A stretch of DNA of 64,000 nt from Chitinophaga sp. MM2321 (lineage in GTDB: Bacteria; Bacteroidota; Bacteroidia; Chitinophagales; Chitinophagaceae), in contig NZ_OZ035533.1 in the NCBI RefSeq assembly GCF_964033635.1, positions 4,464,001-4,528,000 of the forward strand, in the 5' to 3' direction. Below the pieces are notes generated by a model. That model was given only the letters and a program-made list of their open reading frames with translations, did no database searches and was not told where the DNA came from. Below are positions 45,510 to 53,761 of this stretch, one piece after another. Every line of letters starts with the position of its first letter. Positions within the stretch are counted from its first letter, which is position 1. Made by a program: the position numbers and the translations under genes.

Positions 45510-46634
45510 TTACCTGGGTAATACCACCACTTTCTTCCCTTCTATGCTAAAGTGATTCGGGCCGTTCTCTTCGAGTACGCGCAAAACGGCTGATAAATTA
45601 AGATTCCGGCTGATTCCGCCACCATACAGCTCATTGCCGGCCGGGGCGCTATATACAATTTCCACATCGTACCATCGGGCAATTTCGCGCAGGATGGTAG
45701 GCAGATCCATTTTATTAAATACAAACAAGCCGTTTTTCCAGGCGATTGTTTTGTTGATATCGGCGTCCTGAATGGTCAGTTCACCACTGCCATGCAGGAG
45801 TATGGCCTGTTGTCCGGGGCTGAGTATTTTATCCTGAATCCTCACTTTCCCTTCCAGTAACGTAGTACTGATCATCGCTTCATCCGGATAAGCCATCACA
45901 TCAAAATGAGTACCCAGTACATTCACTTCCATTTCATTGGCCACCACTTTAAAAGGCTGCCGGGCATTGGCGGCAATATCAAAATAGGCTTGTCCTGTCA
46001 GCACCACCTTTCTTTCCCCTTCGGGGAAACTGGTAGGATAACGCAGCGAGGAAGCGGAGTTGAGCCATACTTTGGTACCATCCGGCAACACTACCTGGAA
46101 CTGGCCACCACGGGGGGTTGTCAACGTATTATAGACTACTTCCGCCGTAGCGTTTCCGGACTCATAAGACAATTGTCCTTTTTCTTTCTTTACCACTTCA
46201 CTACCACCCTGCCGGCTCAAAGCGCCATTGGCGGCGTCGTCCAGCGCAATGGTGCTGCCATCAGCGAGGGTAAGCAATGCTTTTTTATTGCCGGGTGCTA
46301 TATCTTTCACCGGCGATTGGGTAGCTATGGAAATATTATGAGGAGAAGAAGCAGGACGCAGTAACCATATGGCACCGCCGGCAGCTATCAGCAGTACAGC
46401 CGCTACGGCATAACGCCACCAGTAGATGCGCGCCCGCAGGGGCACCGGCTGCATCACGGGCTTCAGCCTGTTCAGCAACCGCTGTTCCAGCTGTATACGG
46501 TCTTCGCCCGGTTCCAGTGGCAGCTCTACGGCGCTGTCGTCAAAAGTATGATACCACTCATTCAATACCTCTGCTTCTTCAGGCGTGGCTTCCCCTTTCA
46601 GATAACGTTGGATGAGATCTTTTAACTGGTCCAT
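45510..46634 (-). CDS. FecR-family anti-sigma factor
   Basis: 374 residues from the ATG at 46634. An in-frame ATG 27 bases earlier adds only a hydrophobic tag, and MDQLKDLIQRYL is the typical family start. The cytoplasmic anti-sigma part (about 1-70) contains EVLNEWYHTF. A single membrane helix lies at about 77-95 (YAVAAVLLIAAGGAIWLL). The periplasmic FecR domain has TPRGGQFQVVLPDGTKVWLN and EVNVLGTHFDV. The C-terminal DUF4974 has VFNKMDLPTILREIARWYDVEI. It holds the ECF sigma inactive until the STN domain of SusC signals. Confidence 0.93.
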   Translation of the reverse strand: MDQLKDLIQRYLKGEATPEEAEVLNEWYHTFDDSAVELPLEPGEDRIQLEQRLLNRLKPVMQPVPLRARIYWWRYAVAAVLLIAAGGAIWLLRPASSPHNISIATQSPVKDIAPGNKKALLTLADGSTIALDDAANGALSRQGGSEVVKKEKGQLSYESGNATAEVVYNTLTTPRGGQFQVVLPDGTKVWLNSASSLRYPTSFPEGERKVVLTGQAYFDIAANARQPFKVVANEMEVNVLGTHFDVMAYPDEAMISTTLLEGKVRIQDKILSPGQQAILLHGSGELTIQDADINKTIAWKNGLFVFNKMDLPTILREIARWYDVEIVYSAPAGNELYGGGISRNLNLSAVLRVLEENGPNHFSIEGKKVVVLPR

Positions 46635-46687
46635 AATAGTATAGTACAGAAATGAAAACAATACCCTTAGTCAGACAGGATATTTTT

Positions 46688-47248
46688 TTAAAAGAAGAAA
46701 GGAAGTAAAGGATATAAATCTTTGAGACGACCGCGCAAATGCTTCAATGCTTTGGTAAGATGGGCTTCCACCGTTTTTTCAGACAACCGCAAGGTAGCGG
46801 CGATCTCTTTATTCGTAAACTGTTCCCGGCGGCTGTATAAAAAAACCAGGCGGCATTTTTCCGGTAGCTGGTCAATTTCGGTACCCAGCCTTTCCTGTAA
46901 CAGCAGAAAATCCAGGTGGCTGGTATCAGGATCCGCTACCAGCAGCTTTTCCGCCTCGGCAACATCCAGCGACTGATCCGGCAGCAACCTGCTTAATTGA
47001 CGGAATACAGCGTAGCGCGTAGCGGTAGCCAGGTAATGGGAAAGATGCTGGATCTCCAGTTCGTGCCTGCGTACCCATAAACTAGCCAACACCTCCTGTA
47101 CTACATCTTCCGCAGCAAACCGTATCCGTAACCTGTTATAGGCAATCGCATATAATTTTTCCCAGTAACGGTGAAAGATTTCAGTATAGGCCGCTTCATC
47201 AGCATCCTGTAATCGCTGCAATAACGCTATGTCACTCAGTTCCTGCAC
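46688..47248 (-). CDS. ECF RNA polymerase sigma factor
   Basis: 186 residues starting with GTG at 47248; an in-frame TAA directly precedes it, so no longer start is possible. Region 2 (about 20-90) has FHRYWEKLYAIAYNRL and AEDVVQEVLASLWVRR. Region 4 (about 125-175) has LPEKCRLVFLYSRREQFTNKEIA and LSEKTVEAHLTKALKHLR. Partner of FecR 53 bases downstream. It should activate the SusCD operon and perhaps the GH20 gene, whose upstream element is shared. Confidence 0.93.
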   Translation of the reverse strand: MQELSDIALLQRLQDADEAAYTEIFHRYWEKLYAIAYNRLRIRFAAEDVVQEVLASLWVRRHELEIQHLSHYLATATRYAVFRQLSRLLPDQSLDVAEAEKLLVADPDTSHLDFLLLQERLGTEIDQLPEKCRLVFLYSRREQFTNKEIAATLRLSEKTVEAHLTKALKHLRGRLKDLYPLLPFFF

Positions 47249-47267
47249 TTATGATAGTTGGTTGATA

Positions 47268-47339
47268 CATTACAGGTTATAAAAATAGCTAAAAAGCAGC
47301 AATGATGAAAGGAAATATGATGCCGGGGGTGTCCCGGCA
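47268..47339 (-). promoter_or_regulatory. Composite element upstream of the ECF sigma gene: hairpin plus conserved block
   Basis: Hairpin TGCCGGG/CCCGGCA (47321-47327, 47333-47339) abuts a block at 47268-47320 that is about 85 percent identical by eye to 49604-49658 upstream of the GH20 gene. On the minus strand both blocks read ATTTCCTTTCATC, then TTGC, then AGCTATTTTT and TGTAATG. It ends 20 bases before the GTG. Likely promoter and leader of the sigma-fecR-susCD operon. Farther upstream TACGGTGGC is repeated at 47383-47391 and 47401-47409. Confidence 0.6.
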
Positions 47340-47445
47340 AGCAAATAACAACAGTACATAATTATCTCCCGAAGAAAAAATATACGGTGGCAAAATAAAA
47401 TACGGTGGCTGCTGATTTCCTGTAAAACACTTTATTCCGGAACGG

Positions 47446-49542
47446 TCAATAATCAAAATTGGTTAACCATGACCTGATCTTTTCATTCATGCCCAGTTCA
47501 AAACGATACATCCAGTCGGTGGTCATGCTGTTGGCCGGATTGGCATGACTGACACTCGCATCGATGATATAATCATCCGGATTATGAAGTACCCGGGTTT
47601 GGGCAAAAACATGTTCAAAATTTTTCCTGATCCGGTTAAAGCGGGTAACATATGCATTGATATCCCTCACGGAAGCGGTTTTGTCCATCACGGGCTGCCG
47701 GTCAAATGCTTCCAGCAGGAACATCAATTGTATGGGATAATGCTGCACTTCGTTGATCTGTTGCAGCAGTGACAAATGATACTGATTGCGGATGGCTTTC
47801 GCCTGTACTTCTGCTATCTTTTGTTGTACTGTTCTGTAATATTCATCCGCTATATGCGCCAGGGTGAGTTTATCTCTGTATTTCTTTCTCCATTCGCCGG
47901 GAATATTCCTGTCGGGTAGCCTGATCAGTTCAAAAGGCCGGCGCGATTTATTCCTGTCGCCCTCATCTACCAGCATGTTTTCCCAAAACGATAAAGCATT
48001 TTCCAATTGGTCCTGGAATTCATACCTGGCATCACTTACGGCAGGTCCATAAAACCGGTGGCGAAAGATGGTATTGACAACCGCCACATCGGGTACCTGT
48101 GTGTTCCAGGAAGAAAGCGCAAAGAAATACATTCCCCGCATAAAAGTTTCCATGTGTGGGGAGCCGTCATCCCAGGTGGTACATAAAATGCCATCGAGTC
48201 CTTTCTCTTTTGTTATTTTGTTGAATCCCCTGATCGCTTCCCAGTTGGAATGATCCCGCGGCATCAGCATCCAGTTGGTCTGGGCCGCTGTAGCCGCCAT
48301 TGCATCCAGCTTTTTCGATTTATACCAGTTGAGTGCTTCAAGGTTGCCCCACAAATCCTGTGATCCGTAATTCCAACGCATAAAAACACAGTTTCCGGGA
48401 AACAAAGCCAGGTTCTCATCCAGCTGGTGCCGGTTTTCCTGCCATAACTGCCGGGATGCATCCACAGACAAGGAAGGGTCGTACGTGGTGCGGTAAAGCC
48501 CGGAAAGCTTGAAAATCATATCATCCCAGAAAATGGGAATACGGTGATGTTGCTTGGCAAAATCGGTTACTTTTTTCAGCCAGTACATTTGCAGCTCAAA
48601 AGGTTTCATACCTGACTTTTTTGCCAGTGCCGACTTTCCGATTTCGCCGACTTCATCTCCACCCACATGCAAATACTTTCCATAAGGGGTCGCCTTGATG
48701 GCATCTTCATACAACGCAAACTGAAGATCATAGGTACCCGGATTCAACGCACAAAATGCCCAGTTGGAGGTGGAATCATCCCGCAGGGATTTATACTGTT
48801 CATGTTTCAGGATGAATGGTACATGCCCCAACCCCTGCACCAAGGGACTGATCTCGATATGACGCTCGTGTGCATATTCACTGAGGGCCGCAATGGTTTG
48901 AATGGACATTGCGTTGGATGCGCCTATTAACGGCGCCTTTTCATACTTCAGTTTATCTTCAAATTCGATAATTAGCGCATTTACTTTTATATGCGCCAGG
49001 CGATCTATCATCTGGTAGTAATATGACAGCGAATCAATATGATATTTCAGGTCCCAGTGTACGGCGCGGTAAGCAATGTCCGGATAATCTGTAATGAGGC
49101 AGGAGGGTATATCAATCCGCTGATCTCGCGCATCTTCCACCAGTTGGCCCAGCGTCTGGCAGCCGTAAAACAGGCCGGCTTGTGTTTCGGCTGTTATTGT
49201 TACCTGCCCGGAGCGTACTTCCAGCACATACCCTTCGCCTGCATCGGGCAGCTGCCGGAGCTTGGCAATACGCAGTGTAACGACGCCCTTACCGGGATTA
49301 GCAACCGTTGTTAAGGTTTTCAGGCTGCTATACAGGACAGGTAAACGGACTCCTTTTTCAAGATATATAGCATGGAGCACTCCCTGGGCAATTCCTGGTT
49401 CTTTGAACACGGTTATTTGCTGTGGCTGCGGAAGTAATCGGAACGATTGATGGAAACTGTCTGTTGAAGAGTCCTGTGCAAAGGCACTATGAGTGCCGGG
49501 TATACAGATCAGGCAACAAATAAAGAAATAAAGGGATTTCAT
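47446..49542 (-). CDS. GH20 beta-N-acetylhexosaminidase
   Basis: 698 residues from the ATG at 49542, which begins a proper signal peptide (KSLYFFICCLICIPG...AFA|Q). An in-frame ATG 33 bases earlier would spoil it. A GH20b-type N-terminal alpha/beta domain covers about 30-145. The TIM barrel contains the catalytic pair D296-E297 in HVGGDEVGE, where the acetamido group assists hydrolysis. It should release terminal beta-linked GlcNAc or GalNAc in the periplasm. The C-terminal 200 residues are helical. It is encoded ahead of the ECF-controlled SusCD genes on the same strand. Confidence 0.92.
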   Translation of the reverse strand: MKSLYFFICCLICIPGTHSAFAQDSSTDSFHQSFRLLPQPQQITVFKEPGIAQGVLHAIYLEKGVRLPVLYSSLKTLTTVANPGKGVVTLRIAKLRQLPDAGEGYVLEVRSGQVTITAETQAGLFYGCQTLGQLVEDARDQRIDIPSCLITDYPDIAYRAVHWDLKYHIDSLSYYYQMIDRLAHIKVNALIIEFEDKLKYEKAPLIGASNAMSIQTIAALSEYAHERHIEISPLVQGLGHVPFILKHEQYKSLRDDSTSNWAFCALNPGTYDLQFALYEDAIKATPYGKYLHVGGDEVGEIGKSALAKKSGMKPFELQMYWLKKVTDFAKQHHRIPIFWDDMIFKLSGLYRTTYDPSLSVDASRQLWQENRHQLDENLALFPGNCVFMRWNYGSQDLWGNLEALNWYKSKKLDAMAATAAQTNWMLMPRDHSNWEAIRGFNKITKEKGLDGILCTTWDDGSPHMETFMRGMYFFALSSWNTQVPDVAVVNTIFRHRFYGPAVSDARYEFQDQLENALSFWENMLVDEGDRNKSRRPFELIRLPDRNIPGEWRKKYRDKLTLAHIADEYYRTVQQKIAEVQAKAIRNQYHLSLLQQINEVQHYPIQLMFLLEAFDRQPVMDKTASVRDINAYVTRFNRIRKNFEHVFAQTRVLHNPDDYIIDASVSHANPANSMTTDWMYRFELGMNEKIRSWLTNFDY

Positions 49543-49603
49543 GCTTTTTACCTTATATAAATTTTTTACATACACGCTTTCTGAAGGGGGAAGCGGGATT
49601 ACG

Positions 49604-49658
49604 CATTACAAGCTATAAAAAAATAGCTGAAAAGGTGCAAGGATGAAAGGAAATAAAT
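49604..49658 (-). promoter_or_regulatory. Conserved block upstream of the GH20 gene, copy of the one before the ECF gene
   Basis: By eye about 44 of 51 aligned bases match 47268-47320, same orientation relative to the gene: CATTACA, TATAAA, AATAGCT and GATGAAAGGAAATA on the plus strand, with one 2-base gap. Its upstream edge abuts a hairpin, as in the other copy. It lies 62-116 bases before the start. Probably a shared promoter/leader module. Confidence 0.6.
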
Positions 49659-49720
49659 GGGTGTGTCGCTATGGTAGGTCCCTCCGGGACCTACCATAGC
49701 GACACACCCCCTCATTTTTT
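49659..49720. repeat. Perfect 24-bp GC-rich palindrome between divergent genes
   Basis: Arms 49659-49682 and 49686-49709 are exact complements with a 3-base loop (TCC). On the plus strand it is followed closely by a T-run (49715-49720), the form of an intrinsic terminator, yet the flanking genes are transcribed away from it. It abuts the GH20 promoter block. The remainder of the 313-base gap (49543-49855) shows nothing else I can name apart from the TetR-gene leader. Confidence 0.85.
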
Positions 49721-49855
49721 AACATTTCCTCCATCAATAAAATGCCTTTTATAACCCGGTATGGCGTAAATTTGTATGCACGCGTCCCCCGCTTTTTGTA
49801 ACCTCCGGAAACCTTCTCCGGGCGGGGAATTACAACAACGGTAAACCTTTCACAT

Positions 49856-50482
49856 ATGGACAAACAACTCATCCGCAACGCTTATAAACTCGCCTGGCTC
49901 GAAAATGGCAAAGCGCCGGTATCCGTTTATGCTTTATGCAAAACACTGGATATAACAGAAGCCGCCTTTTACGAGGAATACAGCTCTCTCGAAGCCATCG
50001 AAAAAGATATCTGGTTATCTATCTTTCAATCTACACTGGATCAGTTAAATACAGATGAAATATATCAACAGTATACTGCCCAGGAAAAACTCCTGGCCTT
50101 CTATTTCCTCTGGGTTCAAAAGCTGAAAGAAGACCGCAGTTATCTGTTGCTGCAAAAAAAGCACTTCCGGATACCGGATCTCTACCACAACAAACTGGAA
50201 ACCTTCAAACATGCCTTCTATAATTATGCATCCGATCTGCTGAAAGAAGGATATATGAGCAGTGAGATCAAGGAAAGGAAATATATTTCTGATCAATATG
50301 TACATGGATTCTGGGTACAGGCCCTGTTTGTACTCAAATACTGGCTGAATGATACCAGCACCAATTTTGAAATGACCGATGCCGCCATCGAAAAAGCGGT
50401 AAACCTGAGCTTTCAGCTGATCAGGTCCAATACACTGGACAGCTTACTAGACTTCGGGAAATTCATTTTTACGCGGAAATAG
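49856..50482 (+). CDS. TetR-like transcriptional regulator
   Basis: 208 residues. The N-terminal helix-turn-helix (about 5-50) reads SVYALCKTLDITEAAFYEEYSSLEAIEKDIW, TetR-like but with Glu-Glu in place of the common aromatic pair. The C-terminal part is all-helical. It lies 5 bases before an ABC1/UbiB kinase gene, so the two are co-transcribed. The ligand is unknown. Confidence 0.82.
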   Translation: MDKQLIRNAYKLAWLENGKAPVSVYALCKTLDITEAAFYEEYSSLEAIEKDIWLSIFQSTLDQLNTDEIYQQYTAQEKLLAFYFLWVQKLKEDRSYLLLQKKHFRIPDLYHNKLETFKHAFYNYASDLLKEGYMSSEIKERKYISDQYVHGFWVQALFVLKYWLNDTSTNFEMTDAAIEKAVNLSFQLIRSNTLDSLLDFGKFIFTRK

Positions 50483-50487
50483 GCTTT

Positions 50488-51822
50488 ATGAAAGAACAAT
50501 CGAATATTCCCACCTCCAAAGTGGAAAGAGCAGGTAAATTTGTTACCACCGGACTAAAAGTAGGCACCAACTATATTAAACATTACACCCGCAAACTGAT
50601 GGACCCCTCCGTTACCAAAGAGGAACTCCACCAGGATAATGCGGCAGATATTTACGATACCCTCAGCAACCTGAAAGGCAGCGCCCTGAAAGTGGCGCAG
50701 ATGCTGAGTATGGACAAAGGCATGCTGCCCAGGGCATATTCAGAAAAGTTTGCCATGTCGCAATACAGCGCCCCACCCCTTTCCGGTCCGCTGGTAGTGA
50801 ACACGTTCATGAAAACACTGGGTAAATCACCCTTGCAACTCTACGATAAATTTGAACTACAGGCTTCCAACGCCGCCTCTATCGGGCAGGTACACAGAGC
50901 CTGGAAAGAAGGTAAACCACTCGCGGTAAAAATACAATATCCCGGTGTGGCCAACAGCGTAAAATCAGACCTGCGCCTCGTAAAACCTTTTGCCATCCGC
51001 ATTGTAGGCATGAACGAGGTAGACATGGATAAATATTTTGAAGAGATAGAAAGCAAACTACTGGAAGAAACAGACTATAAACTGGAACTCGCCCGCTCCA
51101 TGGCGCTTTCGCAGGAATGTGCACACATTCCCAACCTGTTGTTTCCGGCGTACTACCCCGCCTGGTCTTCTGAAAGAATCATCACCATGGACTGGCTTGA
51201 AGGACAACACCTGAAAGAATTCCTGCTCACCAACCCTTCACAGGAAGTACGCGACAAAATCGGACAGGCGTTGTGGGACTTCTACCAATTCCAGGTACAC
51301 AAACTGAAACAGGTGCATGCAGACCCCCATCCCGGCAACTTCCTGATGCGCGCCGATGGAACGGTAGGCATCTTCGACTTCGGCTGTGTAAAGGAAATCC
51401 CGGAAGATTTTTATGAGAATTATTTCCTGCTGGTAGATAAAGAAGTATTGAAAGATGAAAAACGCAGACATGAGATCTATACCAACCTGGAAATGATCCA
51501 TCCCAGCGATACGCCCAAAGAAGTGGCGTTCTTCTCCGGCCTCTTTCAACATATGATTGACCTGCTCACCCTGCCGTTTACACGGGAAACATTTGATTTT
51601 GGCAACGAAGTCTATTTCAATGAAATATACGCCTACATGGATGAACTCTACAACATGAAGGAAATCAGGGAATCGAAAGTTGCGCGCGGCTCACGGCATA
51701 GTCTATACGTAAACCGTACTTATTTCGGGCTGTACTCCATATTAAGCGATCTTAAATCCAATGTGATCACCGGCCAGGGAAGAATTCATGAAATGATGGA
51801 AGGCGGGATGGTCCATGCTTAA
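50488..51822 (+). CDS. ABC1/UbiB (AarF) family atypical kinase
   Basis: 444 residues. The ABC1 kinase fold has LKGSALKVAQMLSMD in the position of the family KxGQ motif, with alanine in place of glycine (KVAQ). The alanine-rich loop lies in ASNAASIGQVHRA, the VKIQYPGV lysine follows, then VHADPHPGNFLM and the metal-binding IFDFGCVKE. Such proteins support ubiquinone/menaquinone lipid metabolism or lipid homeostasis. The operon with a TetR regulator suggests a response to a lipid-like ligand. No membrane helices at the C-terminus are evident. Confidence 0.88.
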   Translation: MKEQSNIPTSKVERAGKFVTTGLKVGTNYIKHYTRKLMDPSVTKEELHQDNAADIYDTLSNLKGSALKVAQMLSMDKGMLPRAYSEKFAMSQYSAPPLSGPLVVNTFMKTLGKSPLQLYDKFELQASNAASIGQVHRAWKEGKPLAVKIQYPGVANSVKSDLRLVKPFAIRIVGMNEVDMDKYFEEIESKLLEETDYKLELARSMALSQECAHIPNLLFPAYYPAWSSERIITMDWLEGQHLKEFLLTNPSQEVRDKIGQALWDFYQFQVHKLKQVHADPHPGNFLMRADGTVGIFDFGCVKEIPEDFYENYFLLVDKEVLKDEKRRHEIYTNLEMIHPSDTPKEVAFFSGLFQHMIDLLTLPFTRETFDFGNEVYFNEIYAYMDELYNMKEIRESKVARGSRHSLYVNRTYFGLYSILSDLKSNVITGQGRIHEMMEGGMVHA

Positions 51823-51893
51823 AGTCATCGTGCAATTCCCCGTGTTGGTCGCAATATTTATCACGTACGCAGTTTAATACTTAAATTGCGGGC

Positions 51894-52934
51894 ATGAAAG
51901 AGGAATGGTACAACCGGAAATGGGCTATAGTGGCATCCCATGTTTTTGCATGGGCAATCCTGTATTCACTGCCTTTCCTTTTACGTCCGTCTTACGAGAA
52001 ACATACCTCCGAACCGATGGACGAAAAGATGGCGTGGTTCTATTTTATCATCTTTTACTATATCGCCCTGATCTGCTTCTTTTATATAAATGCGCAATAC
52101 TTCATCCCCAGGTTCATTCATAAAAAGAAAATCGCGGAATATGCGATAACCATCCTGGGAGTATTCCTGTTTTTCTATGGCCTCCGTTACAGCTTTGAGA
52201 AATTGTTTCTGAAAGACCACCTGATCGACATCAAGCCTGCCATCCTCTTCACCTTCTTTACTTTGTTATTCATACTCTCTGCCAGTACGGCTTACCAGAT
52301 GATCCGCGACCGGATAAAAATGGAGCGGAACGCCAGTGCACGGGAAAATGAAAACCTAAAAACAGAACTCTCCCTGCTACGCTCGCAGGTAAGTCCGCAT
52401 TTCATGTTTAATGTGCTGAATAACATGGTATCGCTGGCGCGCAAAAAGTCGGATGTACTGGAACCTTCGCTGATAAAGCTATCATCACTCATGCGCTATA
52501 TGTTGTATGAAGCCGATGAAGAAACAGTGCCGCTATTGAAAGAAACAGAATACCTGCAAAGTTATATCGATCTGCAACAGCAACGCTTCGGCAAAAATGT
52601 GGTGATCAACGTGTCACTGGATACCATGGAGAATCATTATGAAATAGAACCCATGCTGCTGATCCCCTTTGTGGAAAATGCCTTCAAACACGGTACAGGA
52701 CTCATTCCCAACGCACAGATAGATATCAGTCTGCGTACAAACGACGATAAATTATTTTTCTGTGTGAGAAATAAATACAATGAAATATCCGGGGAGATAA
52801 AAGATAAAACCAGTGGAATTGGTTTAGCCAATGTAAAACGGCGGCTGAATTTATTGTATAAAGATGATTATGTGTTGAGGATAGATAAAAAAGATGACTG
52901 GTTTGCGGTAACGTTGCAATTAAGTCTCCACTAA
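51894..52934 (+). CDS. LytS/YehU-type sensor histidine kinase
   Basis: 346 residues. Four hydrophobic helices (about 10-135) precede a short coiled coil and the His_kinase domain with phospho-acceptor H169 in SQVSPHFMFNVLNN. The ATP-binding N-box is LLIPFVENAFKHG and the G-box is GIGLANVKRRL. There is no separate input domain, so the membrane part is the sensor. The response regulator gene follows 18 bases downstream. This pair type is common in Bacteroidota. Confidence 0.93.
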   Translation: MKEEWYNRKWAIVASHVFAWAILYSLPFLLRPSYEKHTSEPMDEKMAWFYFIIFYYIALICFFYINAQYFIPRFIHKKKIAEYAITILGVFLFFYGLRYSFEKLFLKDHLIDIKPAILFTFFTLLFILSASTAYQMIRDRIKMERNASARENENLKTELSLLRSQVSPHFMFNVLNNMVSLARKKSDVLEPSLIKLSSLMRYMLYEADEETVPLLKETEYLQSYIDLQQQRFGKNVVINVSLDTMENHYEIEPMLLIPFVENAFKHGTGLIPNAQIDISLRTNDDKLFFCVRNKYNEISGEIKDKTSGIGLANVKRRLNLLYKDDYVLRIDKKDDWFAVTLQLSLH

Positions 52935-52952
52935 ACAGTCAAAGGAAAGTAT

Positions 52953-53663
52953 ATGATGAAATGTATAGCGATAGATGATGAGCCCCTGGCACTGGATCTC
53001 CTGGAAGATAATATCAGCAAGGTGCCCTATCTTCAACTGGTTGGCAAATGCAACAATGCCTTTGAGGCCATAGAAGTATTGCGGAATCAGCCGGTAGATC
53101 TCCTTTTCCTCGACATACAAATGCCCGGTCTTACCGGCCTTCAATTCTTACAATCGCTGGCCAGCAAGCCCCTCGTCATACTCATTACCGCGTATGAAAA
53201 ATATGCGCTCGATGGCTTCAACCTGGATGTAACGGATTACCTCGTAAAACCCGTATCACTGGAACGCTTTATCAAAGCCTGTAATAAGGCACAGGAGCTC
53301 CACCAGCTGAAAGCCGCCGGCAAAACAGGTAAAGAACAGCCCGACTTCTTTTTTGTAAATGTAGATTACAGTCTTTTAAAAATAGTTTTTTCAGATATCA
53401 TCTGGATAGAAGGATTGAAAGATTATATCAAAATTCACCTTAAAAATACTGCGCGTCCTGTTATTACCCGCATGAGTATTAAAGGGGTGGAAGAACAACT
53501 ACCGGCAGCCCGGTTTATCCGCACCCACAAGTCGTATATTGTATCGGTAGCAGCCATCACGGCCATCCGTAAAAACAGTGTATTCCTGGATGAGCTGGAA
53601 CTACCCGTGGGCGAAACCTACCGCGATGCCCTGTATGCCATAGCCGGGAAAACCAACCAGTAA
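52953..53663 (+). CDS. LytTR-family response regulator
   Basis: 236 residues. Receiver domain with D8/D9, phospho-acceptor D54 (LFLDIQMPG) and K in DYLVKPV. A LytTR DNA-binding domain spans about 130-235 (IIWIEGLKDYIKIHL, FIRTHKSYIVSVAAI, LPVGETYRD). Partner of the upstream kinase. It may control the barrel protein gene 98 bases downstream. A second ATG immediately after the first could be the start. Confidence 0.93.
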   Translation: MMKCIAIDDEPLALDLLEDNISKVPYLQLVGKCNNAFEAIEVLRNQPVDLLFLDIQMPGLTGLQFLQSLASKPLVILITAYEKYALDGFNLDVTDYLVKPVSLERFIKACNKAQELHQLKAAGKTGKEQPDFFFVNVDYSLLKIVFSDIIWIEGLKDYIKIHLKNTARPVITRMSIKGVEEQLPAARFIRTHKSYIVSVAAITAIRKNSVFLDELELPVGETYRDALYAIAGKTNQ

Positions 53664-53761
53664 GACTACCCTGTTCGTAGCAACATTTTGCCCGATCATC
53701 TCATTTACAGCAGAAATAACTTTCACAGGTATACATTTGCATCTTCAGAATACTTTATAAA

